DNA from: Arachidicoccus sp. BS20
GTDB taxonomy: Bacteria; Bacteroidota; Bacteroidia; Chitinophagales; Chitinophagaceae
Assembly (NCBI RefSeq): GCF_001659705.1
Contig: NZ_CP015971.1
Span: 930,001 to 994,000 of the forward strand
DNA length: 64,000 bases
Direction: 5' to 3'
Positions within the stretch are counted from its first letter, which is position 1. Each line of letters begins with the position of its first letter. Of the stretch, positions 43,197-51,920 are shown one piece after another. The position numbers were made by a program, and so were the translations under genes. The notes beneath the pieces are model-generated. The model saw nothing but the letters and a program-made list of their open reading frames with translations. It was not told where the DNA came from and ran no database searches.

Positions 43197-44129
43197 ACCC
43201 AAGTTGCGGGTTATGGTATAAAAAGCGAAGAGCATCGAATAAAATAATAGTTTTGAGTTACCACACTTAAAACGGTATTTATCGATGCTCAACGGGGATA
43301 AAGTTATAAGAATATTTTGTTTGGTAGATGATTTATTAAAAGGAATTGGTCATCAGGAAGATGTACGTTGTCGAGTAAGCGATAGCGAAGTGATAACAAC
43401 GGCAATCGTAGCGGCTCTTTATTTGGGGGGACATCATGATAATGCGAGAGGTTTTATGCAAATGACGGGCATGTGTCCTCAGATGTTGGACAAAAGCAGA
43501 TACAACAGGCGTTTGCACAGATTAGAGCCATTGTTGTGCAGTATGTTTTTTCAGCTTGGCGGGTATTTGAAAGACATCAGCGGAGCAAGCAGTTATGTGA
43601 TAGATTCCTTTCCTGTAGCGGTTTGCGACAATATAAGAATATCGCGCAGCAAGATGCTGAAAGGCAAACAATGGCGTGGCAGGCAAAGCAGTATGCGCAG
43701 ATATTTTTACGGAGTAAAGGTGCAAGTGCTGACAACAGCGAAAGGCATACCGGTTGAATTTGGTTTTGTTCCCGGCAGTGAGAGCGATGTGCAGGCATTG
43801 AAAAAGCTGCCGTTAAGCGTAGCGCCTGAAAGTTGTATTTACGGCGATGCCGCTTATACGGATTACACCATCGAAGATGATATGTTGGAAGCAGAGAACA
43901 TTCATTTAATGATTGGCAGGAAGTCCAACAGCAAAAGAAAGGATGAACCTTGGGTAAGATTTTTGAAAGAACACAGCAGAAAAAGAATTGAAACAACATT
44001 CAGCGAAATCAAAAATCTGTTCCTTAGAAAGATTCACGCTGTAACTTTTAAAGGTTTTTTACTGAAAATATTGATGTTTATTTTCGCTTATACCTTGAAT
44101 AGACTTACTGATTAAATAGCAACTTGAAT
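43197..44129 (+). mobile_element. IS982-family insertion sequence, 933 bp
   Basis: Ends are imperfect inverted repeats: left ACCCAAGTTGC, right GCAACTTGAAT (two mismatches, and similarity continues inward). It is flanked by the 6-bp direct repeat TATATA (43191-43196 and 44130-44135). It contains one complete transposase gene with no frameshift, so the element looks recent and possibly active. Confidence 0.88.
43285..44115 (+). CDS. IS982-family DDE transposase
   Basis: 276 residues. The N-terminal VIRIFCLVDDLLKGIG and the later IDSFPVAVCDNIRI (first Asp region), IYGDAAYTDY (second Asp) and RKRIETTFSEIKN (Glu) match the DDE_Tnp_1-type catalytic core of IS982 transposases, and the length matches the family. 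It is intact. It cuts and pastes the surrounding element. Confidence 0.93.
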   Translation: MLNGDKVIRIFCLVDDLLKGIGHQEDVRCRVSDSEVITTAIVAALYLGGHHDNARGFMQMTGMCPQMLDKSRYNRRLHRLEPLLCSMFFQLGGYLKDISGASSYVIDSFPVAVCDNIRISRSKMLKGKQWRGRQSSMRRYFYGVKVQVLTTAKGIPVEFGFVPGSESDVQALKKLPLSVAPESCIYGDAAYTDYTIEDDMLEAENIHLMIGRKSNSKRKDEPWVRFLKEHSRKRIETTFSEIKNLFLRKIHAVTFKGFLLKILMFIFAYTLNRLTD

Positions 44130-44241
44130 TATATAGGAGAAACCTTATTTCCCCAAGGGTTATCACTTGATAACTATTTTATCAACAAAAATGGAATATA
44201 TTTTTTAAACTCTAACAATAAAAACTTAAACACTTGTGAAT

Positions 44242-44712
44242 ATGTCAAAGTTAAAATTACTATATAGATTGTTTTTCTCTATAATAATGGTTGTTTCATG
44301 TAACACAAAACAGAATTACGATGATGTGTCTGCAAACTTGAAAAAAATTGATAAAAAAGATAATTCATACTTATCAAAATATTATGTTGTGATTCCTAAT
44401 CAGGGATGTGAAGGATGTATAAGTTACACAGAAGCGTTCGTAAGAGAAAACTATAATAAATATCAAAATTTAAAATTCATCTTTACGAGAATGAATAGTA
44501 TAAAATTAGTTCTTGTCAGAGTTGGGCTTAATGCTCTAAGGAGTAATAAAATTATTTTAGACACTTTAAATATTTTTACATATCCCGAAGACAATAATAA
44601 CATATATCCGGCAATCATTACAACAGATACGAAAAAGGTAATAAATATAGAATATCAAAGCCCGCAAAATGAGGGAATAGAACATCTATTAAGCAAATTG
44701 AATAAGAGATGA
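44242..44712 (+). CDS. CxxC lipoprotein, thioredoxin-like candidate
   Basis: About 156 residues. The lipoprotein signal ends IIMVVSC-NTK. After a Lys/Asp-rich linker comes YYVVIPNQGCEGCISYTEAF, whose GCEGC is a CxxC at the expected place after the first strand of a thioredoxin fold, and a later IYPAIITTD strand resembles the cis-Pro region. Membrane-anchored redox or disulfide handling fits a neighbour that secretes a Cys-rich peptide (inference). The ATG at 44242 overlaps the end of the split propeller gene; the stop overlaps the next ATG (ATGA). Confidence 0.65.
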   Translation: MSKLKLLYRLFFSIIMVVSCNTKQNYDDVSANLKKIDKKDNSYLSKYYVVIPNQGCEGCISYTEAFVRENYNKYQNLKFIFTRMNSIKLVLVRVGLNALRSNKIILDTLNIFTYPEDNNNIYPAIITTDTKKVINIEYQSPQNEGIEHLLSKLNKR

Positions 44713-47108
44713 AGCATATCCTACTTTCTGCTATTATTTTGTTTTATGCGTCCCCCATCTTTTCACAGGAATATATTATAAAAGGTGTGACATTGGACTC
44801 ATTAACGAATCAGCCATTGAGTTCTACTATCATAATATTGAATGCCAAGGATTCTTCTACAATCAAAAATATATCAGCCGATAATTTGGGGAATTTTAGT
44901 ATATATATCGATTCTTCAACGGCAATTATCTTACATATAAAATGTTTGGGATATAAAGATTTATTCGTAAAATATACTCCTTCCAACCCATATTATCTAA
45001 AGGATAAAATATTTTTATTATCTCCTTCTTATCATACACTTAAAGATGTAACAATCTCAGGTAATACCAATGCCATGGAGATAACAGTTGATAAAATGAT
45101 TTATTTAGTAGATAAAGATTCTTCCATAAAGAACAAAAGCGGATACGAAGCTGTATTAAAATTGCCTTTCTTTTTTCAATATGATAGAAATAAAATTGGG
45201 TATAAAAATGCTCAAAAATTTTTGGTACTTTTAAATGGACTGCACTATAAAGCTTTCAATGACAACTTATCAAATGCCTTAAAGGTTATTCCTGTCGATT
45301 TAATAAAAAAAATAGAAGTCAACACACTCCCTCCCGAGAAATACAGAAGTGAGGGGTACGCTGTAATTGTGAATATTGTAACTAACGGCTATCTAAAAGG
45401 AATAATAGGAAATAATAATGTTGATTTGACTTACACTAAACAAAATATAAATGGAAGTTATCAGCCGTTTCTTTATTATCAAAAAAATAAATTAGGAATT
45501 CAGTTAAATATATATGGAAGCAAAGATGGCACATTATCTCAAATACATAACAACATTATACTTTCAAATAATGGAGAAACAAACATTCAGCAAACAAATA
45601 CTTCTCAAAATAGGAAAACAAAACTAATAGACGGAGACCTGTCTTTAAACTATATGTTTGATAGCAGTTTAGACGCTACAATATATTCAAAAATAGGAAA
45701 AAGCATTAGTAATAGAGACGGGAAAAATTTTTACTCTATTAAAAATGATATAACAGATAGTACATACAATTTATTTCTATTAGACAAAAATCAATTTACA
45801 TCTTATGAATTGGGAGGAGACATTACAAAATCATTTAGTAAAAGTCGGAAATTAAATTTTTCTTTTCGAAATGTTCGAAGCATACCCAATTCATCCACTA
45901 ATATCTTCAATCAGGATAATTCTTTTTTGATGGGTTCTTATGAAAAAGATGCTGAGAATGATTTAAGTTTTGAGATTAGTTATAATTCGCCAATATTCAA
46001 AAAATTACAATGGGAAACTTTCTTTCGATATATAAACAGAAATTACAACGATTCATATACTTCTGATTCTATCATTGATAATATAGAGCAAACACGTGCA
46101 TATAAAGTTGGGATAGGAACCTATCAACAGGAAATTATATGGGCATACCAAGGATTTACTTATCGACAAAAGTCTTTCCTAATCAAACTTGGAGGCAATA
46201 TAGATAAATCTCTATATAAATCTACTCTTAATGAAAATAATGTATTATTTACTACAAAATATAACTTTCTACCTTCGCTTATATTTAGAATAAAGCCATC
46301 AAAAAGAAAAAACAATATATTCTATCTTAAATATAATAGAGATGTTCGAAGAGCTGCTGACAAAATTCTCGGCATTAGCGTTAATTATTACGACCCGCAA
46401 ACAATTGTTATCGGCAATAACAAATTGACCCAACAAATACTGAATAAGATAGCCGTAGGCTTAGAAAGCAGTATAAATATTTCTAAAACAAATACTGTTT
46501 CCTATTATATAGAGGATAACTACAATTATATTCCCGACAATTTCGCATCATATATTTATTTTGATAGTACCACTTCCCAAACCATTTACCAATATAAAAA
46601 TATTGGAGCTTCAAAAAGTTTTGACATTATAACTGGATTCAATTTGAACCTAAAGAATAAGATTTTTATAGATATGTACAATAGTTTATCAATTTATTCA
46701 TTGCGCAATCAAATAGATAATATTGTTTATAATGGCAATTTGAATCAGTTAAACTGCAATATTCGTTATTCTATTTTAAAAAATATAAATATTTCATTTA
46801 TTAGCCGTTATATAAGTAACGCTCCGTCTTATCAAGGTAAACAAATATATTCTTCCAATTATACACTGTCAATATCCAAGACAGTAATAAAAAATAGAGG
46901 CTCTATTACTGCTTATTTTGAAAACTTCTTAAATAAAAATATTAAAGAAGGAACAGAAATATCTGGTATCGGATTTTCTCGCTATAATTTCACATATACG
47001 CCTGCTTTAAAATTTGGTATTTCATTTAATTTCAGACTGGGAAATTTAAAGGTTGGAGAACCAAGAGAACAAAAAAGATTAAGTAATGATGATTTAAAAG
47101 CAAATTAA
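44709..47108 (+). CDS. Outer-membrane beta-barrel protein, TonB-receptor-like
   Basis: 799 residues with signal peptide MKHILLSAIILFYASPIFSQ. A carboxypeptidase-regulatory-like domain (YIIKGVTLDSLTNQPLSSTI) and a plug-like stretch (FLVLLNGLHYKAFNDNLSNA; VDLIKKIEVNTLPPEKYRSE) precede a long barrel of alternating aromatic strands ending GISFNFRLGNLKVG. This is the barrel family often annotated OMP_b-brl_3, related to TonB receptors but lacking an obvious TonB box. It is coupled by a 4-nt overlap to the CxxC lipoprotein. It may export, import or bind the small peptide of this cassette. The gene is notably AT-rich. Confidence 0.8.
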   Translation: MKHILLSAIILFYASPIFSQEYIIKGVTLDSLTNQPLSSTIIILNAKDSSTIKNISADNLGNFSIYIDSSTAIILHIKCLGYKDLFVKYTPSNPYYLKDKIFLLSPSYHTLKDVTISGNTNAMEITVDKMIYLVDKDSSIKNKSGYEAVLKLPFFFQYDRNKIGYKNAQKFLVLLNGLHYKAFNDNLSNALKVIPVDLIKKIEVNTLPPEKYRSEGYAVIVNIVTNGYLKGIIGNNNVDLTYTKQNINGSYQPFLYYQKNKLGIQLNIYGSKDGTLSQIHNNIILSNNGETNIQQTNTSQNRKTKLIDGDLSLNYMFDSSLDATIYSKIGKSISNRDGKNFYSIKNDITDSTYNLFLLDKNQFTSYELGGDITKSFSKSRKLNFSFRNVRSIPNSSTNIFNQDNSFLMGSYEKDAENDLSFEISYNSPIFKKLQWETFFRYINRNYNDSYTSDSIIDNIEQTRAYKVGIGTYQQEIIWAYQGFTYRQKSFLIKLGGNIDKSLYKSTLNENNVLFTTKYNFLPSLIFRIKPSKRKNNIFYLKYNRDVRRAADKILGISVNYYDPQTIVIGNNKLTQQILNKIAVGLESSINISKTNTVSYYIEDNYNYIPDNFASYIYFDSTTSQTIYQYKNIGASKSFDIITGFNLNLKNKIFIDMYNSLSIYSLRNQIDNIVYNGNLNQLNCNIRYSILKNINISFISRYISNAPSYQGKQIYSSNYTLSISKTVIKNRGSITAYFENFLNKNIKEGTEISGIGFSRYNFTYTPALKFGISFNFRLGNLKVGEPREQKRLSNDDLKAN

Positions 47109-47180
47109 AAACAATACTACACATAACATACATATTGTATTTTTTATCTTGTCATAATTTAAGAAAAGGCTTAAAACATT

Positions 47181-47188
47181 TATATTTG
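47181..47188 (+). promoter_or_regulatory. Candidate -7 box of the M1 peptidase gene
   Basis: TATATTTG, 27 nt before ATG 47216. No -33 TTTG at normal spacing is seen. Confidence 0.35.
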
Positions 47189-47215
47189 GTTTTTCTCTGT
47201 TAAAAAATCTCTATC

Positions 47216-49177
47216 ATGCGTACATCTTTATTATCATTGTGTTTTGCGGGCGTCGCTTTGACTGCAAGCGCGCAACATTACAATCCGCGGGAAGCATTTG
47301 CTCCTGATTTTTATACAAGCAACGGCAATTCCTTCCGTAGTGCAAACGGTGCGCCGGGCGGCAATTATTGGCAAAACAAAGTTGATTACCGGCTCAATGT
47401 TTCTTTTGACACAACTTCCAATATTTTGAGCGGAACAGAAGAAATCAATTACATCAACAACAGTCCTGACAATCTTGATTATCTATGGTTTGAGCTTGAC
47501 CAAAATAATGACAGAGAAGACTCGCGCGCGCATGCTCTTGCCGGCGCGGCAGGCTTGAAAGTTTCTGAGGATAAGGGTTTCAAGTTCAAACAGATTCAAG
47601 TATTTCAAAACGGAGAATGGCAAAATGCTGATTATTTGATTAACGACACTCGTATGCAATTGCGTTTGAAAAATGCGCTTGCAGCAAAAAGTACGTTGAA
47701 AATACGCATTGCTTATTCATTCAAATTATTAAAATCTTCGGCGGGCGACCGCGCCGGAATTCTGGAAACGAAAAACGGGAAAATTTATGATTTCGGTTAT
47801 TGGTTTCCACGTTTATGTGTATATGATGATTTGTTGGGTTGGAACACTTTGCCATTCATCGGCAGCGGCGAATTTTATTTCGAGTACGGCGATATAGACT
47901 ACAAAATTACAGCGCCCGCAAATATGTTAGCAGTTGGTTCGGGCGAATTATTAAATGGAAACGAAGTCTTTAATTCAACAATTATAAACAACATTGCCGA
48001 AGCAAAAAAATCAGAAAAGACCGTCATTATCCGCTCTGCTGAAGATGTAGAAAAAGGCATCTCTCCTACGAAGAAAAGTTCAGGAAACGTAACCTGGCAT
48101 TTTGCCATGAAAAACACGCGCGACGTAGCTTTTGCGCTTTCCAAAGCATTTATTTATGACGGCGCTAAAACTGATTTACCAAGCGGAAAAACAGTCTTCT
48201 CTCAATCTGTTTATCCGGTGGAAGGCATTAAAGGAAAAAGCGATTGGACACGTGCAACGGAATATTTAAAAGCATCGGTAGAAGATTTTTCAAAACGCTG
48301 GTTTGAGTTTCCTTATCCAGAAGCGGTAAACGTAGGCGGACCTATCGGCGGTATGGAATTTCCGGCATTGGCATTTGACCATTACAAAGGCAACGGCAAA
48401 GGTTTCTGGTCATTGGTTTCTCACGAGATTGGTCATACATGGTATCCGATGATTGACGGTTCGAACGAGCGTCGCTATCCTTTTATGGACGAGGGATTTA
48501 ACACATTCATCGATATTTATTCTCAGCGTGATTTCAACAACGGCGAGTTTGCGCCCAAGCGCGATGGAGAATATGCACCAAAAGGCGGCAATCCGGCGGA
48601 TGAAATTGTACCGGTAATTAAGGCTTTACAAAATGGCGCAACATTACTTACTCCTCCCGACTGGTACGATTCTAAAGACGTGCACCCGCTGGCATATTTT
48701 AAAGCAGCATTTGGATTGGTTTTGCTGCGCGATGTAATTCTCGACAGCGCGCGTTTTGATTATGCGTTTCGCACTTACTCAAAAAACTGGGCGTTCAAAC
48801 ATCCTTCGCCAACAGATTTTTTCAGGACAATGGACAACGCCGCGGGCGAAGATTTAACCTGGTTCTGGCGCGGTTGGTTTGCTAATAACTGGTTACTGGA
48901 CCAAGCCATTACTTCCGTGAAATATAAAGATGATGATGTGTCAAAAGGCGCATTGGTTACGATTGAAAACAAAGAACAATTACCAATGCCTGTAAGCGTT
49001 GAAATAAAAGAAGAGAATGGTAAAACGCAAACCATTCATCTCCCTGTGGAAATATGGCAGCGCAGCGGCACATGGACTTTACTCGCTCCCACGACTTCAA
49101 AAGTAACCGATATTATTCTTGACCCGCAACACCAATTGCCGGATATTGACAGAAGTAATAATGAGTGGAAAGGATAA
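47216..49177 (+). CDS. M1-family (aminopeptidase N-like) metallopeptidase, exported
   Basis: 653 residues with signal peptide MRTSLLSLCFAGVALTASAQ. The N-terminal beta domain (YRLNVSFDTTSNILSGTEEI) and a GPIGGMEFPALAF substrate loop (GxMEN variant) precede the zinc site SHEIGHTWYP (HExxH near residue 403) and the third ligand in FMDEGFNTF. It is shorter than full M1 enzymes because the C-terminal helical domain is reduced. It probably trims peptides in the periplasm or at the surface. GC content returns to normal here, marking the end of the AT-rich cassette. Confidence 0.93.
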   Translation: MRTSLLSLCFAGVALTASAQHYNPREAFAPDFYTSNGNSFRSANGAPGGNYWQNKVDYRLNVSFDTTSNILSGTEEINYINNSPDNLDYLWFELDQNNDREDSRAHALAGAAGLKVSEDKGFKFKQIQVFQNGEWQNADYLINDTRMQLRLKNALAAKSTLKIRIAYSFKLLKSSAGDRAGILETKNGKIYDFGYWFPRLCVYDDLLGWNTLPFIGSGEFYFEYGDIDYKITAPANMLAVGSGELLNGNEVFNSTIINNIAEAKKSEKTVIIRSAEDVEKGISPTKKSSGNVTWHFAMKNTRDVAFALSKAFIYDGAKTDLPSGKTVFSQSVYPVEGIKGKSDWTRATEYLKASVEDFSKRWFEFPYPEAVNVGGPIGGMEFPALAFDHYKGNGKGFWSLVSHEIGHTWYPMIDGSNERRYPFMDEGFNTFIDIYSQRDFNNGEFAPKRDGEYAPKGGNPADEIVPVIKALQNGATLLTPPDWYDSKDVHPLAYFKAAFGLVLLRDVILDSARFDYAFRTYSKNWAFKHPSPTDFFRTMDNAAGEDLTWFWRGWFANNWLLDQAITSVKYKDDDVSKGALVTIENKEQLPMPVSVEIKEENGKTQTIHLPVEIWQRSGTWTLLAPTTSKVTDIILDPQHQLPDIDRSNNEWKG

Positions 49178-49210
49178 AAAAAACGCAGGCTTGATGCCTG
49201 CGTTTTTTTT
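49176..49210. terminator. Bidirectional terminator between M1 peptidase and ppc
   Basis: AAAACGCAGGC/GCCTGCGTTTT stem with 5-nt loop TTGAT and long A/T runs on both sides. It ends two convergent genes. Confidence 0.93.
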
Positions 49211-49227
49211 AATTATTATCATCCTTC

Positions 49228-51798
49228 TTACGCCGAATTTCTTCCTGCATTGATGATACCGAAAGAGCAACGCATAATCAGCTTTTCATATACTTCTTTT
49301 AAATTGCTTTTGGCGCCGGATTGTTCAAGCTCCGTGTATTTGTGCAAGCCGAATTGCTGAATAGTTACAAGCGGCAGTACTATACGTTCGCGCATTTGAA
49401 TAGACAAAGACTCTACAGGATAATTCGCCATCAGTTCTGTTTGTCCGCTGAGGCGTAATACCATTTTTTCGGTAAGTAAATATTCCTCGTAAATCTTTTT
49501 CCAAATCTCGCCGTACTTAGGGTGCTTTGCATGAAATTGTGTCAATGGAAAGAAACATTTTTTCATAGACATTTCACTGTTATCAATCAGCGCACGGAAG
49601 AATAATGAATTTTTGTACAAATCTTTCAAAGCCTTGAATTTGCCCGCTTTTTCCAGCTTTTGCAAAGCTGTTCCAACACCATAATAGCCTGTTACATTTT
49701 GTTTTAACTGGCTCCATGCGCCCACGTAAGGAATAGCCCGTAAATCGTTCAATGTGAGTTTTGCCGAAGCGTTCCTTTTGGTTGGACGACTGCCGATATT
49801 GGTGGCACCATAAAACTTCAAGGGACTTGCGTAAGAAAGATATTCCATGAAATAAGGATGCTCTTTTAACTCGCTGTACGAAGCAAAACCCTCTTCAGAA
49901 AGCTGAGACAATAAGGTTTCCTCCTCTTTGGTCAATGTTTCTTTTTTGGAAAATAAAACATCGTTTGAAATGCCTGCGTTTAACAATTGCTCGATGTTGT
50001 ATTGGGCAGATTGTACTGTTCCAAAATTGGAACTTACAGTTTGTCCCTGCACAGTTACCTGAATTTCTTTATTCTCAATATTGCTGCCCATTGATGCATA
50101 AAACTTATGGGTTTTTCCACCACCGCGCGCCGGCGGACCGCCGCGTCCGTCGAAGAACACTACATTAATGTCGTATTTTCTCGAAATGCGCGTAAGCTCT
50201 TCTTTCGCTTTATAAATGCACCAGTTAGCCATGAGGTAACCACCGTCTTTTGTACCATCGGAAAAGCCAAGCATAATGCTTTGCGTATTATTGCGATGCT
50301 GCAAATGATTGCGATAAGTTTTGTTGTTGTACAATTTTTCCATCACTTCGCCGGCAGTTTGCAAATCTTCAATCGTTTCAAACAGAGGAAGAATATCTAC
50401 CGAATGCTCTTTCTTTTCCCAGCCGCTTAATTTAAGCAAACCATAAACTTCCATTACATCTAACAAACTTGTGCAATGGCTGATGATGTAACGGTTACAG
50501 CCAAATTCGCCGTTCATTTTCTGAATGGCTTTCATGGCTTTCATCGATTCAAAAGTATCAATAAAAACAGGTTCTTTCAGCAGCTTTTCATTTGCGGGCT
50601 TTTTGATTTTTATAATCACATCTACTTTTTCTTCTTCGGAAAGCGAAGTATAATTTTTGGGCAAACCGTTTTCCGTTTCGCTCAAATGCTGCATCAGTCT
50701 TTGATGTACACCGCTGTCCTGACGAATGTCAATAGTTGCGAAATAAATTCCGAAAATGTTTATTTTCCCAATTAAATCATCAATCAATCTCACGAACAGT
50801 CCATTGTGCTGTTCAATAATTTTTGTCCGCAATTTTCTTAATGAATCCAGCAGCCACTCTTCCGTAATTTTTATATCTTTATTTTGCTCCAGCAATACGG
50901 CATGAAATGCTTTTTCCATTGCCTCAACATCTTCTCCCACACCTTTAAAAGTCAATCTGCGTTTGAGTTTGCGAATATCTCTGTAATAGCAAAACAAAAT
51001 AGACTGATGCAGTTGTTCTGCCACCTGAACCGTTGTATTGCTGTTCACATAAGGGTTTCCGTCCCTATCGCCGCCGGGCCAAAAGCCCATACGGATGATG
51101 GAATTTTTCTCAAACAACATTTCTGGAAACTGCATTTGCAAGTCGGCAACGATTTTGCCCGCAGCCTGATAAAACACATTTTCCAAGTACCAAATCAAAC
51201 TCAACGCTTCATCGTAAGGCGTAGGCTTTTTCTTTTTTAAGAAAGGTGTTTTTGCCAACTGCACCAAATAATCGTTGATGTTTTGGGTATTATTGGAATT
51301 TAAAGCAGAAGCCAAATCATTGATAATACCCAAGACTTCGCCGGGATAGAACTGCGTGGGATGCGCCGTCAACACAAGTCTCACAGAAAAATCTTTTACC
51401 TTTTCGGCAAGCGCTGCCTGCTTATCCTGAAGTTCAGTTTGCGCGCGCAACTGTTTCATAGTTCCCTGTCCCGAAACATCCTGAATATCGGCAAATGAAG
51501 CATCTTCCAAAGCATCGAATAATACTACCTGCCGCTCGATATATTGGATAAAACGAAACAGCATATCGAGCTGCTCCCGCTCATCTTCATAAGTTGAGTA
51601 TTGCTGCAAAAAAGTCTCAATCAACTCAACCGGGCTTTGCGATTTTTTATACCCTTCTTCGCAATGAATCAAAAATAAAGACAACCAAACACCCGTCTTT
51701 TCAATACGATGAAAAGGCAACGACGTAAACAAACTGTTGTATAACTGAAAACGTAAACCGACTTTATTTCTGAATTGTAACAGTGAACTGTTTTGCAT
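49228..51798 (-). CDS. ppc: Phosphoenolpyruvate carboxylase
   Basis: Carboxylates PEP to oxaloacetate (anaplerosis). 856 residues, within the bacterial range. The catalytic motifs are LTAHPTQ (144-149), FWPGGDRDGNP, LGFSDGTKDGGYLMANW and FFDGRGGPPARGGGKTH. The C-terminal end IMRCSFGIINAGRNSA takes the place of the usual RNTG tail. Together with pckA and fbp in this window it links the C4 and gluconeogenic pools. Monocistronic. Confidence 0.96.
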   Translation of the reverse strand: MQNSSLLQFRNKVGLRFQLYNSLFTSLPFHRIEKTGVWLSLFLIHCEEGYKKSQSPVELIETFLQQYSTYEDEREQLDMLFRFIQYIERQVVLFDALEDASFADIQDVSGQGTMKQLRAQTELQDKQAALAEKVKDFSVRLVLTAHPTQFYPGEVLGIINDLASALNSNNTQNINDYLVQLAKTPFLKKKKPTPYDEALSLIWYLENVFYQAAGKIVADLQMQFPEMLFEKNSIIRMGFWPGGDRDGNPYVNSNTTVQVAEQLHQSILFCYYRDIRKLKRRLTFKGVGEDVEAMEKAFHAVLLEQNKDIKITEEWLLDSLRKLRTKIIEQHNGLFVRLIDDLIGKINIFGIYFATIDIRQDSGVHQRLMQHLSETENGLPKNYTSLSEEEKVDVIIKIKKPANEKLLKEPVFIDTFESMKAMKAIQKMNGEFGCNRYIISHCTSLLDVMEVYGLLKLSGWEKKEHSVDILPLFETIEDLQTAGEVMEKLYNNKTYRNHLQHRNNTQSIMLGFSDGTKDGGYLMANWCIYKAKEELTRISRKYDINVVFFDGRGGPPARGGGKTHKFYASMGSNIENKEIQVTVQGQTVSSNFGTVQSAQYNIEQLLNAGISNDVLFSKKETLTKEEETLLSQLSEEGFASYSELKEHPYFMEYLSYASPLKFYGATNIGSRPTKRNASAKLTLNDLRAIPYVGAWSQLKQNVTGYYGVGTALQKLEKAGKFKALKDLYKNSLFFRALIDNSEMSMKKCFFPLTQFHAKHPKYGEIWKKIYEEYLLTEKMVLRLSGQTELMANYPVESLSIQMRERIVLPLVTIQQFGLHKYTELEQSGAKSNLKEVYEKLIMRCSFGIINAGRNSA

Positions 51799-51840
51799 GA
51801 TAATGTTTGTTTATAAATTAAGTTTTTAGTTATATTTATA

Positions 51841-51868
51841 GGATTCCCGCTTTCGCGGAAATGATGTG
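51841..51868 (+). repeat. Diverged copy of an intergenic palindromic repeat
   Basis: ATTCCCGCTTTCGCGGAAAT resembles the right part of the repeat at 31705-31795 (TTTCCGCCTGCGCAGGAATG): a CG-rich mini-palindrome next to an AATGA end. It lies between ppc and the manC-like gene. Confidence 0.35.
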
Positions 51869-51920
51869 CAGGACCGTCCCTATTTGTCGTTCTGCATCTT
51901 CTATACGCCGTTGCGTGAAA

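Larger units (their letters stand above)
42165..44267 (+). pseudogene. DUF4221/6-bladed propeller-type lipoprotein split by IS982
   Basis: Native codons run 42165-43196 (344 residues) and resume at 44136-44267 (43 residues plus stop). Removing the IS and one TATATA copy joins ...SFNY-I-GETLFPQG in frame, giving a 387-residue protein. It has a lipoprotein signal (LILFLSC-NN) and repeated propeller-like strands (YDSGKDILIIYDQYNHRMLF; NADSCYCYCNDNSSLFIYSI). Size and pattern fit the DUF4221/BF3164-like lipoproteins of unknown function. As it stands the frame ends 17 residues into the IS (stop at 43245-43247). The 3' end overlaps the start of the next gene, showing the original operon. Confidence 0.8.

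Noticed and set aside
44236-44241. GTG start for the CxxC lipoprotein
   Set aside because: ATG 44242 is a better start and gives a standard lipoprotein signal; the GTG adds only two residues.
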